Positions 35,056 to 46,510 of a stretch of DNA of 64,000 nucleotides are shown here, piece after piece; position 1 is the first letter of the stretch, and the number at the start of each line of letters is the position of its first letter. Under the pieces are notes generated by a model. It was not told the DNA's origin. It searched no databases and saw nothing but the letters and a program-made list of their open reading frames with translations. The DNA is taken from assembly GCA_005406025.1 (NCBI GenBank), contig BGZK01001251.1, positions 117,856-181,855 on the forward strand, read 5' to 3'. The position numbers and the translations under genes were made by a program. The DNA comes from Eumeta japonica (Eukaryota > Arthropoda > Insecta > Lepidoptera > Psychidae).

Positions 35056-35544
35056 TTGCTATATATTAAATAAATTATATTATCAAGCATCGTCATACTA
35101 TACAATGTACGGTGTCTAGTTGCAGAAGTGGACATTTTACACAAATCTAAAAGTCAGCAGCAAGTAAAGAGGCGCGCAAAGGATTAACTACTGTCACTGT
35201 TGGATATGAGTTTTGTTCTATATTTACTTAGGCAAAATTTCTTCATTAAATCGTCTAAAAATTCTTAAAACAGCAAAAAGGCACAATCTATTAAAATATT
35301 CAAGGGCACAGTGCTCATGCAAACACTCACCCGCGTCACTTATAAGGCCCTCTATTCAAATCGGTTTTCATCATGCGCATCTAATTACGGGCTACCATTT
35401 TGCATAGAATACGACTCCGTGAAAAGAAATAGGACTCTTTTAAATTATTTTAATTCGGAAAAAAGTAACCATTCATTATTAACTACATAGTTTACATTTA
35501 TTTAATAAAAGTTTTCAAGAAAAAAACGTATCTACCCCGTTTTA

Positions 35545-35672
35545 AAAGGCAGGCAACACATTATTGACTCGCCTGATGTTGGGGGTGTATATGGGCCTCA
35601 TTGACTTTTCATTCTCCAGTCGCCCACTTGCTAGTTTACCTCTTAAGGAATTCTATAAAAAATATTAATATG
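35545..35672 (+). repeat. LINE/SINE-like 3' tail, copy C
   Basis: AAAAGGCAGGCAACACATTA, CCTGATGTTGGGGGTGTATA and TGGGCCTCA lead to CGCCCACTTGCTAGTTTACC and TATAAAAAATA. The order matches the GGCAGGCAACGCA..GGTGTCCATGGGC..GCTCGTTTGCC tail I associate with lepidopteran non-LTR elements. Confidence 0.6.
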
Positions 35673-35775
35673 GTTCTAGTCCATTGGTTAACTCAATGCC
35701 CTGGAAAGTGTGGAGGCCTTAAGCTCCAAGCATCTTAATCTTAAATAAAAAGATTGAGGGAGGGTATTGCGCAGC

Positions 35776-35824
35776 AATACTATGATGGTAGTATTTATAT
35801 CACATTATGATGGTAGTGTGATAT
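35776..35824. repeat. Two adjacent hairpins sharing a loop sequence
   Basis: AATACTA-TGATGG-TAGTATT (35776-35795) is followed at once by ATATCACA (35797-35804) pairing with TGTGATAT (35817-35824). Both copies contain TATGATGGTAGT. Confidence 0.75.
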
Positions 35825-38649
35825 AGACGTAATGTAATTGATGTAATTTGATGTAATTTCGCATATGCCGATATGAAGTCAGTTTTATGTTCACTGTTTT
35901 AATTTATATCCATTACTAACGTTCATATAACGTTTTTCAGTTCATCAGAATCCGCAGGAATACTGTTGGGTCCGATGTCGTTTCTGCGATGCACTGACGA
36001 CCTTATTGTAACAATCCTTTAAATTCTGTTGTAAATTTCGAAATCCACATCCATTTGTTGTATTATTCGATTGCGTTTTTATTTATTGTTTAGGTTTTTC
36101 ACGAGTCATATTTCTTGATATCACTAACATTTTTTTTATGAAATAATAACTAGTAATTGTACAATCATCAAAGGCATCAGGTACTTAATAAAAATTAATA
36201 GTACCATAAGCTACGTCTACTACTATTTGTCCGGTTAAGGGTTTTAACCGTCTATGGCCGAAATCTGTCAGATAAATCGACGTTAGTTTCTTGTAAGTCA
36301 CTGTGGAATTGTGAAACAAAGTTACCATTGTGAATTACAAATATTAATCTCTATCACAATAAATAGTCTTCCGTTAATTCTTAATCATTGGTTTATTTAT
36401 TGAGAACTTTAACGACAGATTCTTTGACAATCATCGAAATGAGTTCAATATGGACCTTTAATATGACTTTTCTTTTATCTACATTTGTTTTTACGTCCGT
36501 TTAGAAAAGTCTATTCAATTCTCTAATAATTATTATAACAAGAGCTGACATCTCCAAATATTGTGCCCGAGAATTCTATTAATATGCCGTCGACATACGT
36601 GAGACGAGTAATGCATTCGTTATTATGTCTGATATTTACATGCTTTCTCATCGAATTGAATAGACCACAATAGATTAGGGATTCTGAAGCAATCTTATCT
36701 CACAATGTGCTGGCATACGCAATAGAAGAACGAAACCGTCCAACTGCACCAGGAAGGGAGGTTGTATAATCTTAAATGTGCAAGTCCAATGCCTCTTGTG
36801 TTGATACAGAAAGAGCAGGCTAGTAGGTAAGATTAATGATTAAAAAAAGAGAAGGATCGTATGTCCATCAACATTCAAACGTGTTTCGACAAGCGTCACA
36901 CTACAAATGATGGGAGCATGTTTTTTTGGAAAAGGGAGTTTAGAAGAGTTTATTCAAAACTTGTGCTTGTTACAACCTGTTAACGTGTTTCTTTTGCGCA
37001 CAATCTTCTCTAAGAAGAGTGTATTCGGATTTTTGGTTTTGTATTACATATAGTGAGAAAATAAACATTTCGAGAAGTTTATTTAGAACGTGTGAATAAC
37101 GTACCAATACTGGGCCGAATCTTGTGATTCATTTAAGAAGTGCAATACATAAAAGATTTAAACATACTCTATTTCAACTGTCGAAATTAACACTAATCGC
37201 TTATTGAAATAAATTGTAGCAAAATACTTTATAATTTGTAAGATCTTTCTGGACAGCTCTATTTTCATTCAACAGTGTAGGGTTATTGTTTATGGTTTCC
37301 ATACACAACGTGTAATACTGATTAATAATTCACACTTTACCGTTTTCCTGGCGCAATCTCTGGCTCAAATACTGAGAGACAGATTGGTTGGTGCACGCCG
37401 GAAGAAGGATAGTCCCCGGGGAACCGAGAAACTCGGAAGTATATATTTTCATAGGCTATTCCGTATTATTCAGCTTATAGTTGTATATACTCCTACTTTG
37501 TTTTGAATAAATGCGGATCATAAATAACGGGCTAATGAATGAATGAATTGATAAATATGCAGCAGTCCGTTGTAGACTTACGTTATGTTGTAATGTTGGA
37601 AATTAATTCTATAGAAAATAGAAAATTTGAAAATGCAATAGAAAATTTTAGAAAAAAGATGCAACTTTAAAATCTTTATTATTCTAACACATTAATTGTA
37701 AATAGCATTTCCATTCATACTGTAAGTAAATTCATATTTAAGAGATTGATTTTCTAGGAATAGATATGCGTATTCACCCATATATATATATATATAATTA
37801 TGTTTGTAATATATATATATATATATTACAAAACACAATGTCTCCACCCATGTTTGTCTGTGAGTTTTATAGCTCGAGAAGGAATGGTCCGATTTAATTT
37901 TTTTTTGTTTATTAGAAAAATACGTGGCCTGAATAGGTTTTAGATGACATTCAGTTAAGATAAGTATCTTATGATATAGGCTGTAACAATTTGAGTGCTG
38001 TCTGTATATTTGTCTGTTTGTTTGTTCAAGCATCACTCAAAAACTAATAGATCGATTTAAATATTTTTTTGATTTATGTTATATATCTTCTGCTTAACTT
38101 ACAACACATTTTATCAGACTACATTACCTTGAGGCGAGACACTAAGCAAATTTCTCTCTCTCTTTGATTACAAGTGCCTACTGACTAGATATGGACAAAT
38201 TGTACTACCGTTATAAATTTTTGGACAGTGCGAGTATCATACAAAAATAAGTGTTCAGCTATCCATAACTTTCTTATTTTTTTTTAGTGACTACAGTTCA
38301 TGAAAACGAAGAAATTTCGTTGTAAGCATTGTGGCTTCAGAGAAGAACCCATGAGATGACGTTGAGCTTTTTTATGGGTGTCGAAAGATAACGAATTAAT
38401 AAAGGACAGCTTCCGTGTCCCAGTTTTCATGTCTTAGGTTAAAACTCTGTTAAGTGTCACAATAACGAAGTTGTAGGCAATAAGTAGTATATAGTAAAAA
38501 ATAAGCATTTATTCAAATGTTTCTTTATGCACTTCGCTTGTTGAGATAGTTGGTAGGGGAAAGACTGAGAGAGAGAGTGGAAACCGGAAAGACAGAGATA
38601 TGGAGTGAGTGGTGACAAAAACGAAAGCATGAGCAAGGAGACTAAGGAC
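35825..38649. other. AT-rich DNA, no gene seen
   Basis: No protein or RNA gene is recognisable. An AT palindrome (37803-37832) and dinucleotide runs lie near 37780-37830. Confidence 0.4.
37803..37832. repeat. AT-repeat palindrome
   Basis: TTTGTAAT, fourteen bases of alternating AT, then ATTACAAA: a perfect 30-base palindrome with no loop. Another (AT)n run lies just left of it. Confidence 0.85.
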
Positions 38650-38760
38650 AGGAGTTTAAATTAGCAATAGAACTGAGGTCGGGATTGTTACCGGGGTCAC
38701 GATTGGGTTTCGCATCGACGTCTCAATAAAGTACAAAACCTTGAGCAAAATTCAATTTTT
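38650..38760 (+). repeat. Dispersed CGATTCC-type minisatellite element, copy 6
   Basis: Units such as GAGGTCGGGATTGTTACCGG and GTCACGATTGGGTTTCGC fit the family consensus, followed by a degraded tail with TTGAGCAAAA. It is partial. Confidence 0.4.
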
Positions 38761-38890
38761 TCCTGTAATATGTACATATTTCAATACATATAAATACGTG
38801 ATGTGATAATTACTTACAAACTCTTAATGTTGTGTAAGTCCCGAGTTAAAATATTGCTGTATTGTGGTATCTTTGCTACACTATATATAT

Positions 38891-38997
38891 TTGCAACTTT
38901 ATTTCGAAGGTATAAATATAACTTACTCTTCATTCTATATGTATACATATAACTTACTCTTCATTTCAAAAGTATACATATAACTTAATCTTCAATC

Positions 38998-39033
<36 letters not shown>

Positions 39034-39110
39034 ACTCTTTTTAGCAAAATGTATACATACAATTTACTTTTTATTCCGAAGATATACATATAATTTACTT
39101 TTCATCCCAA
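38891..39110 (+). repeat. Minisatellite of about 31-base units
   Basis: Six or seven units of the form TATACATATAACTTACTCTT plus CATTCCAAAAG follow one another, with point changes. One unit has expanded internally into about 32 bases of pure AT repeat at 39001-39030. Confidence 0.8.
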
Positions 39111-39961
39111 GGGAAAAGATGTAGTTAACTATATAAATGGGCTTATAAATGCTTTTTTTACGTTATTCATTATTTAAATAAATATTTGGAAACCAAATCT
39201 TCTCAAATAGGCAACTTATATATAATAATATTGACATTTACTTGACAAGTTTATTTTTCACATTCACTTTTAAGATATTGTTGCGTCGAATTATCTAAAT
39301 TATAAGTAAAATAAATTATCTTAAGTAGAACACTTCCTGCCCGTCGCCGCCGGTGCCGCCCCGGCGCGCGGCGCGTATTTGCAAGCTGCTTTCAGCCATT
39401 ATTATTTATGATTTCCTTTGTTCTTAAGTTGTTAAATGTGTCCGTTTGTCGTATCAGTGTAAAACCAGATCTGGCCGGGCGCGACCGTAACTTCAGGACG
39501 GGCACAAGGTACCATTATATTAGCTTCTACATCCCCTAATCTCAATGACTTACTTATTAGCAATTTTAGCGTTCCGGTGATTTAAAAAAATATTGTGATT
39601 CTAATGTGCCTGTGGTGTATTCCGAATTTAAATAATGTATGAATATTAATAATAATAAGATCGTGAAGTTACACTTATCTTTTTCAACACGTAGGTTCTT
39701 GTGAATTTTTCGTATTATTATGATTATATCTATTAGCGAAAAGTCACACGATTGCATTCATACTGTACGAGAAGATACCCGAGTAGGCACGGTAGTGTCT
39801 CTAAGTCGATATTATTCATTTGACAACAGATTCACGATTATATGAAATAAATTCTTATCTAAAACTGTTTGTATTTGTGAATATAAAGTAATTCAACTGA
39901 AGTCTACTTTAAACATGTAACTGAAACTACTATTAGAACAAACTGCGGTCACAGGTATTTT
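39111..39961. other. Gene-free DNA with a GC islet at 39340-39500
   Basis: The islet joins a CpG-rich core (39340-39380) to TCAGCCATTATTATTTATGA and TTTCCTTTGTTC, a combination with a Hox-like ATTTATGA and a SOX-like CCTTTGTTC. It could be a regulatory element. No exon is visible. Confidence 0.35.
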
Positions 39962-40040
39962 TGAGTAGCGGCGATCTGTTTTCTGCTTTTTAGTGGTCCG
40001 CATGCTCGTTACACATTTAAAAATTCCATAGACAGAAGAA
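39962..40040 (+). repeat. LINE/SINE-like 3' tail, copy D
   Basis: TGAGTAGCGGCGATCTG, TTTTAGTGGTCCGCATGCTC and GTTACACATTTAAAAATTC match the last 80 bases of copies A-C. The 5' part is missing. Confidence 0.5.
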
Positions 40041-42761
40041 TATTATATGTATTCATATTCCTTATACTACTTTAAATGCACGTTAACTGCATGAGAATAG
40101 TGTCTAAACGTCTCACGGTCGGCGTACAAAAAAAGGCATCCCTTTCTTCCGCACCGGCATATCGATTTGCAGACTTAAGTACCTAATCTAGCTAGCGACG
40201 CGTACGAAGCTATCCGACGAGAGCATATTCCGGGGCTTCCAGGAGCCGATCGGTAAATTAATTTTCCCTCGCGGCGGCCTGCGTGCCGATATTTAGGCCC
40301 GTAATAGTAGGTGTCCTGTCCTAACGAGCCGGGGCCGGTAACGCAATAAGCGCGCGCGCCGCCGAAGCCCTGTACACATATCGAATGTTGGCCATCGAAT
40401 ATAAAATAAGCAAAAAAGGAACGAAATATTATTGTATTACATAACGTTACATAATCGAACGGTCGTGATCACTGTTTGTGGAAGTGCCATATAAAGTTAT
40501 TCAAATTGTAGTTGCCGATACGATGTGTGACGAGGACCTTATATGCTGTTCGTCTTATCTCAATCAGTGAACATCATGACATGTTCTATGGATGTCATGG
40601 GATGGACAATTCTACACGCTACGACTTTAAAGCTAAAGCGAATTCTTTTTAAATTTTAAGGTAGTCCTATTTCATTCAATAACCACAGTATATTTATGAT
40701 AAAACTAAAAGAAATAAGTGCCTTTGCTTATTTTTTCGTAGCGCATATAATAATACATACTCATCAAATATTAAACAACTATTAAATAATATATAAATGT
40801 TTTTCAGGATTAATTTAATAACATTACAGATTGTCAAAACTGTGTTGGGTAATTATTAATAATTACTTAATGACGTAATTGTACAATTAGGTGTAACATG
40901 GTTGTATAAATCACAGACGTATTCTAAAATAAATCTTATTCAATAGTAATTTATATTAGTGATTTCAAATGACTTTAATGCTTTAATGATGGTCGATTAA
41001 CGGCTTGCAACTACTTTGCTCGATGAACACAATGGTATTATGTCGTTTGTGCATCATTAGCCGCAAGAATGAAATAGCGAAATTATTGCTGTCTCTCTTA
41101 TAGTTCTTTTTTTGAGGTATTAGTGGATAAATGATACAAATTCTCAAACAAAAAAAATATGAACCGTCACGGGACGCCTGGCAGATGTGAAACATCCAGT
41201 TTGTACAAGTAATATGCATTAAAGACAAGATTACGACAAGAACTAAACATAGCATAATGAAATAATGGAAAAATTAAATATGACGATTTTTTTACAGAAA
41301 ATGATGACTATTTATTTAATAGACATTTATTTTCATTAAATACAAAAATTAAAAATCGTTTTCAAGTTGCCACAACTTAATTCATTTCATCTGTGGCTTC
41401 AGTAATAGTTTCAATGTTTCCTCTGACGGTATTACTGTGACAATTGCTTGTCACATTGATTATTAATAATCAATTATTAATCAAGAATACAATCATATTA
41501 ATCAAAATGTAGTAATGTTTACGCGTCGCCATGCGCAAGCGATTGTGCGACTCCCTTCTCACTCGGTTCGATGGTGCTGTTTACTACGATATACATTTTG
41601 ACTGTATATATATCTACCATTGTATAGCGTGGCGACCCGTCGCCACAGCAAGCGTCACCACGCCAACAATCCGGTTTACCCTGCGCCTATAGATGTTTCA
41701 CATCAAAAATATAGAAGAATAGTAAAAGTAGCTGAAAATATAATCACGCTCTGCTTGATCAGGAACTACTGGTGCACGTAGAAGCATTATATATTAAATT
41801 AGAACAATTAATTACACATTACGTGTCAGGCGTCATAATAATTTAAATTACTTTATTATGAATTCATGTATAACAAATATTGAATAGAATTCTAAAAGTA
41901 TTTACTTGAAAGCCAGCTTGATGATCGATTTTGGTGCTGCCTGATAAATTCATATTTATTTTTTATTAAAAAAGAAATACAGTCAATATCCCATAAGATT
42001 TTAGATGAGAGGTTTGAAAAAAACGTTTTGGACTAAGGAATGAAAATTGGATTTCACTTCGTCGACAAACGGCTACAGTTTATGTAGGATTTACACAAAC
42101 ATATCCATTATCAGAAAACCGCAAGTAATGATTTTATAATTTAAATAAATGGAAATTAAAACTAAAATATTAACTGGGACAGTAGCTTCAAATTTACACA
42201 CATTCCAAATCCTGAGGGTTATGTATTCTATATCGCGTAGAAAATGCTTAGGAAATAAAATAATTGTAAAAGAAGTACATAAAGAATATCTTCTGGGTAG
42301 CCTTGTATGTACGCAGGTTAAATGTCTTCTGTCTATAAACGATATTGAGCAACGTACATGCAGACTACGACATTCGATCCACTCATTATTTTCCTCTGCT
42401 TCGGTCCTGTTAACTGTTATATGAAGTGACGTTAATTTACATAAAAATTGGGGTTGATTTATTAACAATTTGGACTTTAGAAGGCGGTGGATCAAAGCGT
42501 CTCAGTTTGAAATAAATTTTGGTAAATTGTTTCTATAAACGGGTGAAAAATATTTTCATACACAGAGATATACAAGCATCGACGAATACCGTTCCTTATA
42601 ATGACTAAACGGTATTAAATATGATAGTACAAGATCCGACTGCAAGATTACCGCGTCCTGTAATTTTTACAGATAGATATTAATAGTGGAATATGTTTCT
42701 GCCGGGTTGCTGATAGTAATATGGCCGCAACAACTAACAATTTTTAATTGATTTATTATTG
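40041..42761. other. Gene-free DNA with GC islets
   Basis: A GC-rich islet at 40130-40385 is a candidate conserved or regulatory segment. At 41629-41646 GTGGCGAC-CC-GTCGCCAC forms a perfect 8-base hairpin. The minus strand is open for 134 residues at 42091-42495, but the translation matches no family I know. Confidence 0.35.
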
Positions 42762-43150
42762 AAGTGATAACGTCTTGTAAATCGATGAACGCCGGCTACA
42801 CGCATGAAAAAGCATGGCTCATTGTCACGTTTCGCCTGAGCCGAGCGTGCAAGCGAGAGCGCGGAACAAGCGATAGAGAGGCACGATCGGCCTAAGCGTT
42901 CGGCTTGTGACGCATCTATCTCTCTTCCACTCCATTGGCCGATGGAGTGGAAGAAAGATACAAAATAATGGTGATTATTTTGTATCTCTGATGATGATAC
43001 AAAATAATTATTATCACTAGATGATGCAAATTAATGATAATTCAGTGATAATAATTCAATTCAGTTCAAAAAGCATGCAATTTAACATTAATGTATTTTT
43101 TTTATGACGTTATCACGTAAAATTTTCGTTCGTAAACCAATTTTACAATC
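42762..43150. mobile_element. Inverted-repeat element with stacked hairpins, copy 1
   Basis: The left end AAGTGATAACGTCTTGTAAA and the right block TTATGACGTTATCACGTAAA are inverted copies of ACGTGATAACGTC. Past the right block, TTTTCGTTCGTAAACCAATT also matches copy 2 at 54166-54185. The inside holds two perfect hairpins back to back: 42924-42953 (CTTCCACTCCAT arms) and 42956-42987 (AGATACAAAATAAT arms). It is non-coding. The internal GAGCGTGCAAGCGAGAG style resembles repeats seen in several moths, by recall. Confidence 0.55.
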
Positions 43151-44366
43151 ATTTTTTTTTAAATATTTTCGTTCTCTTGCTTTCAAGATGAACTGTAATT
43201 TATTTAAATTGGCGCTCCTTAGCAGTGAGATCGACTCGTATGCCGTGACGGTAACCGCGTGACGCTCTCTTGTGCCATCAAGTCCGCGCTCCGCCGTTGC
43301 TCTCCACGCGATTTTGTATTCGCGTGTCAATGCAACAGTATTGACGTTATCGGATAAATAGATTATATTTTACAAGTTTTTCGCACTTGACCGGTCAAAA
43401 ATTTAGTAAGTTTTATATTTAGGTCAATAACCTTTTAGTACGTCGCTCTACATAGATCTCTCTCCCAAATCAGAACGGAGAGGCTTCATTCTTGTACGAC
43501 GCCGATGCCCGACGCCGATAATGTACGCATTATATACTTTGTTGTTTCTTCGTGTGACTTGTACTTATATTACACTAAGAAAAACATAGTTATTTTGTCA
43601 ATGAAACTCTATGCTTTTATTTATTTTACTTCATATTTATTGATTGGTTTTCTATAATTAAAAACTAATTCAGTAACTGTCAATGTTGATATTTCACATC
43701 TGTCAGACGTCCCGCGACGGTATCCAGTTTTATAATCGATTATTTACAAATACTCCTATTATGGTTCTTTGATTTATTTGTATTAACAATAATTACTAGA
43801 GTTCGTATCAAATATGTGCTGTATTCATTATTGATTGTATAATAATATATCTATTAAGATATTAGTAATATATATATATATACACATCCTTACAGTTACG
43901 CACTTTAAGACTAAACGATAAACGTTGCACACCGATCGGAAATTCGGTAATAGCTTCAAGCCAAGATATAATCGCTGAAAATACAGACGTAGAGAACTCG
44001 TGCCGAATCAGTAGTAGTAAGAATTCCTCCTACGACGTTTGAAGTGAACTTCGCGTTCCGAAGGTCATAAATAGATGGTAGCTGTCTTTCCCAATAAGCA
44101 GTAATGGTCCCGAGGTGATGCGATGTCAATCTGTCACGGTCATAAGCCGATCTTAACGTCGACAGTAAAAAGCTAAGTGGTCGATTGATTGCCCGCGACG
44201 AGACGGCGCGGCGTGACGCGCCCGCCCTCCAACTTTATGGCCTTATATCTCTTATATTTTTATATTTATTATATTTACTGGCTTTTATCTCTCATTATTT
44301 ACAGTAATGAAGTTCTTCTATTTTTTCTACTATAAGTTTGTCGATCTACATATCGTATAAATGTGT

Positions 44367-44642
44367 TTAATCTATTACGGTTTCTCCTAATTCGATCTGG
44401 AGCAGGATTATTTGAAAAAGTTTTTGGTAATGCAGCTGATCGAATATGTTTGATAATAATGTGTCTTCACCCTTACCTTTTTGATTAAATTGTATATTTT
44501 CCATACGTTTCCTTAAGTCGCCGGGTCGGTTTGATAAATAGCCACTGTAGTAAGATATAACCAACTCTCTTAATGTCGTGATCTCGTTGGTATGCATTAG
44601 TTTCGTCGCTCGAACTCCAACCTGACATGGAGTAGCAAACAT
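44367..44642 (-). other. Weak candidate exon, unrecognised
   Basis: On the minus strand an open frame starts MFATPCQVGVRATKLMH and includes TTLRELVISYYSGYL and GDLRKRMENIQFNQK. It reaches a good donor-like site, AAAAAGGTAAGGG, near 44485. The amino-acid mix up to that point looks like ordinary protein, whereas past it the frame looks random. No acceptor was found upstream and I cannot assign a family. It could equally be a chance frame or an old repeat. Confidence 0.15.
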
Positions 44643-46189
44643 AGCATTTCAGTCTTAGACTCTCATCATGAGGCTGTGTACACTTTATCGTATATATATA
44701 TTTTGAAGTTGCCATACGATACGGTTTTCGTATGCCGTCATATTAAGATAATTTTGGTACGCAGTCGTCTGCTTAATGTTCTTCGTGGTATTCAAATTCT
44801 TTTAGAATAACAGAGTCACATGTTTCGATAAATTCCATCTACCCGACCTCTCTTTGATGGTTTATTCCTCCAGTTCGTTCTCAAGCTCGTGCATTTGTTT
44901 TGTGACTTCTTAAGATCCTCAGTCTCCACAGGACGGTCATTCGATTAATTAACTTCTATTTTCTTTACATAATTTGAATGGGACGTTATAAAGAGAGCCA
45001 ACTAAATCGAATTTACTGTGTGTATTGTTGGACAAAACGATTAATTTTAAAAATAATCATTAAAAATAGTTTTCTTTTTATTTTCTACTTATTTATCTTC
45101 ACGTGGATACCAATTTATAAAGTGTTTACAGTTACATTTATATTACAATTTGTAATGATCATCTGTACACATATTTCTAAACAAAATAAACAGTCCTTTT
45201 TATTTTAATTGAAACACACAGCTGTAACGTTACTGGTAGCGTCGGTCTTCGACCGTCTTCAGTTTTATATTTTCATTTCATACTCCTTTTCGTTTCAAGT
45301 GTAAAATGTCGTCACTCACTTTCAAATATGTGTATGATTTTAATTTAAATAATAGTGCACACTGGGGTCATGCTTGCATTATTCGAATTCTACCTTGTTT
45401 TTAACATAATTATTCTAACAAAATGAATTAAAAATAACAATAATCCATATAACTATATCACTTTTCAGTGAAGATCCCTGGGGGCCCATTTCGTTCTCTT
45501 CCGTCAATCTTCAGATCCGGCACGCACGCGTATAAATTCTTAGAATATCGAAAAAGGAACCATGTAGCAAGTTGAAAAATCACCGTTTCTTGAGAATCTC
45601 TTGGGCATTATGTGGAATATTTTATTCGAACAAAGTAGTGGTCTTATCACCATCTGGAGATGTCGCGAGGATGTTTTTTGAAGGCAGGGACTATTTTTTT
45701 TCGTTTCTAGAACTGTAATTTTTAAAAATTATTTTTTAAATTATATTATATTTACTTTTTTTTTGACGCGTTAAGAAAATCTTATCAGAGTTTAATCATC
45801 GCACATTCTGAAGTCAATACGGTGCGAAGCTAAGTCCGAGTCATACGCAATAGTACATCAATTAGTCGTTCAATTCATATGACCTATTATTTCTGTTTCA
45901 AAATTTTAAATACTTGATCATTCGACTAGCGGAATGTGACGAGGCGCTATTATGATGAAATAAAAAAGAAAGTAAATGTGATGAAACTACTAAACCGTTT
46001 ACCCCTAGCAATTCCTAAACAAAGCGGTATGCTATTTAATAATGGTGAGTTTCAGCTACCGAATTATTCAGTCCAGATTTTCAAAAACATACATTTTATT
46101 TAATTCCTACCATCTAATTGAAAACAAACTACGTCAGCCGTTTAATTTTAGAATGTATGCAAATAACCAACACACTACACTTCAAGCTC

Positions 46190-46510
46190 TGTCACGCGCC
46201 GAGGAGGCCAGCGGAAGCCTCGGCGGTGGCAGGTGGCCGCGGCCCAGGGCTTTGCCCTCGGCCGGCCACGCGCCGCACGTCACAGCACGGGGCCAGCGGT
46301 GACTGTTGCTGAATCAGGAGCGGACCGTTTCCTCGTTAAAGGGATCGGTCACTCCGGCAGTAGGAATCAACCCGGCGATTTTTGCTGGAACAATCAATCG
46401 TTGAATGTGTGTTTCCTTCTGTGTTTTCCGCTCAACTATCGTTTCGTACGCGTGGCCGGCGGAACATTCCGCTGCTGCCCGCGCGGCGGTGACGGCGGTG
46501 CCAACTTTGG
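46190..46510. other. CpG-rich islet
   Basis: It has strongly GC-rich ends (46190-46305 and 46450-46500) with a less GC centre. Long frames exist on both strands, which is expected when stop codons are rare. It contains an imperfect hairpin, GGCCGCGGCCCAGGGC-TTT-GCCCTCGGCCGGCC, at about 46237-46270. A promoter or untranslated exon is possible; no splice or initiator evidence settles it. Confidence 0.35.

Noticed and set aside
38500..39500. Possible CRISPR-like array at the 31-bp repeats
   Set aside because: The units are contiguous without spacers and the DNA is eukaryotic; it is a minisatellite.
42091..42495. 134-residue minus-strand frame with a 91-residue frame opposite
   Set aside because: No recognisable domain, no splice signals or promoter, and both strands are open; not enough to call a gene.
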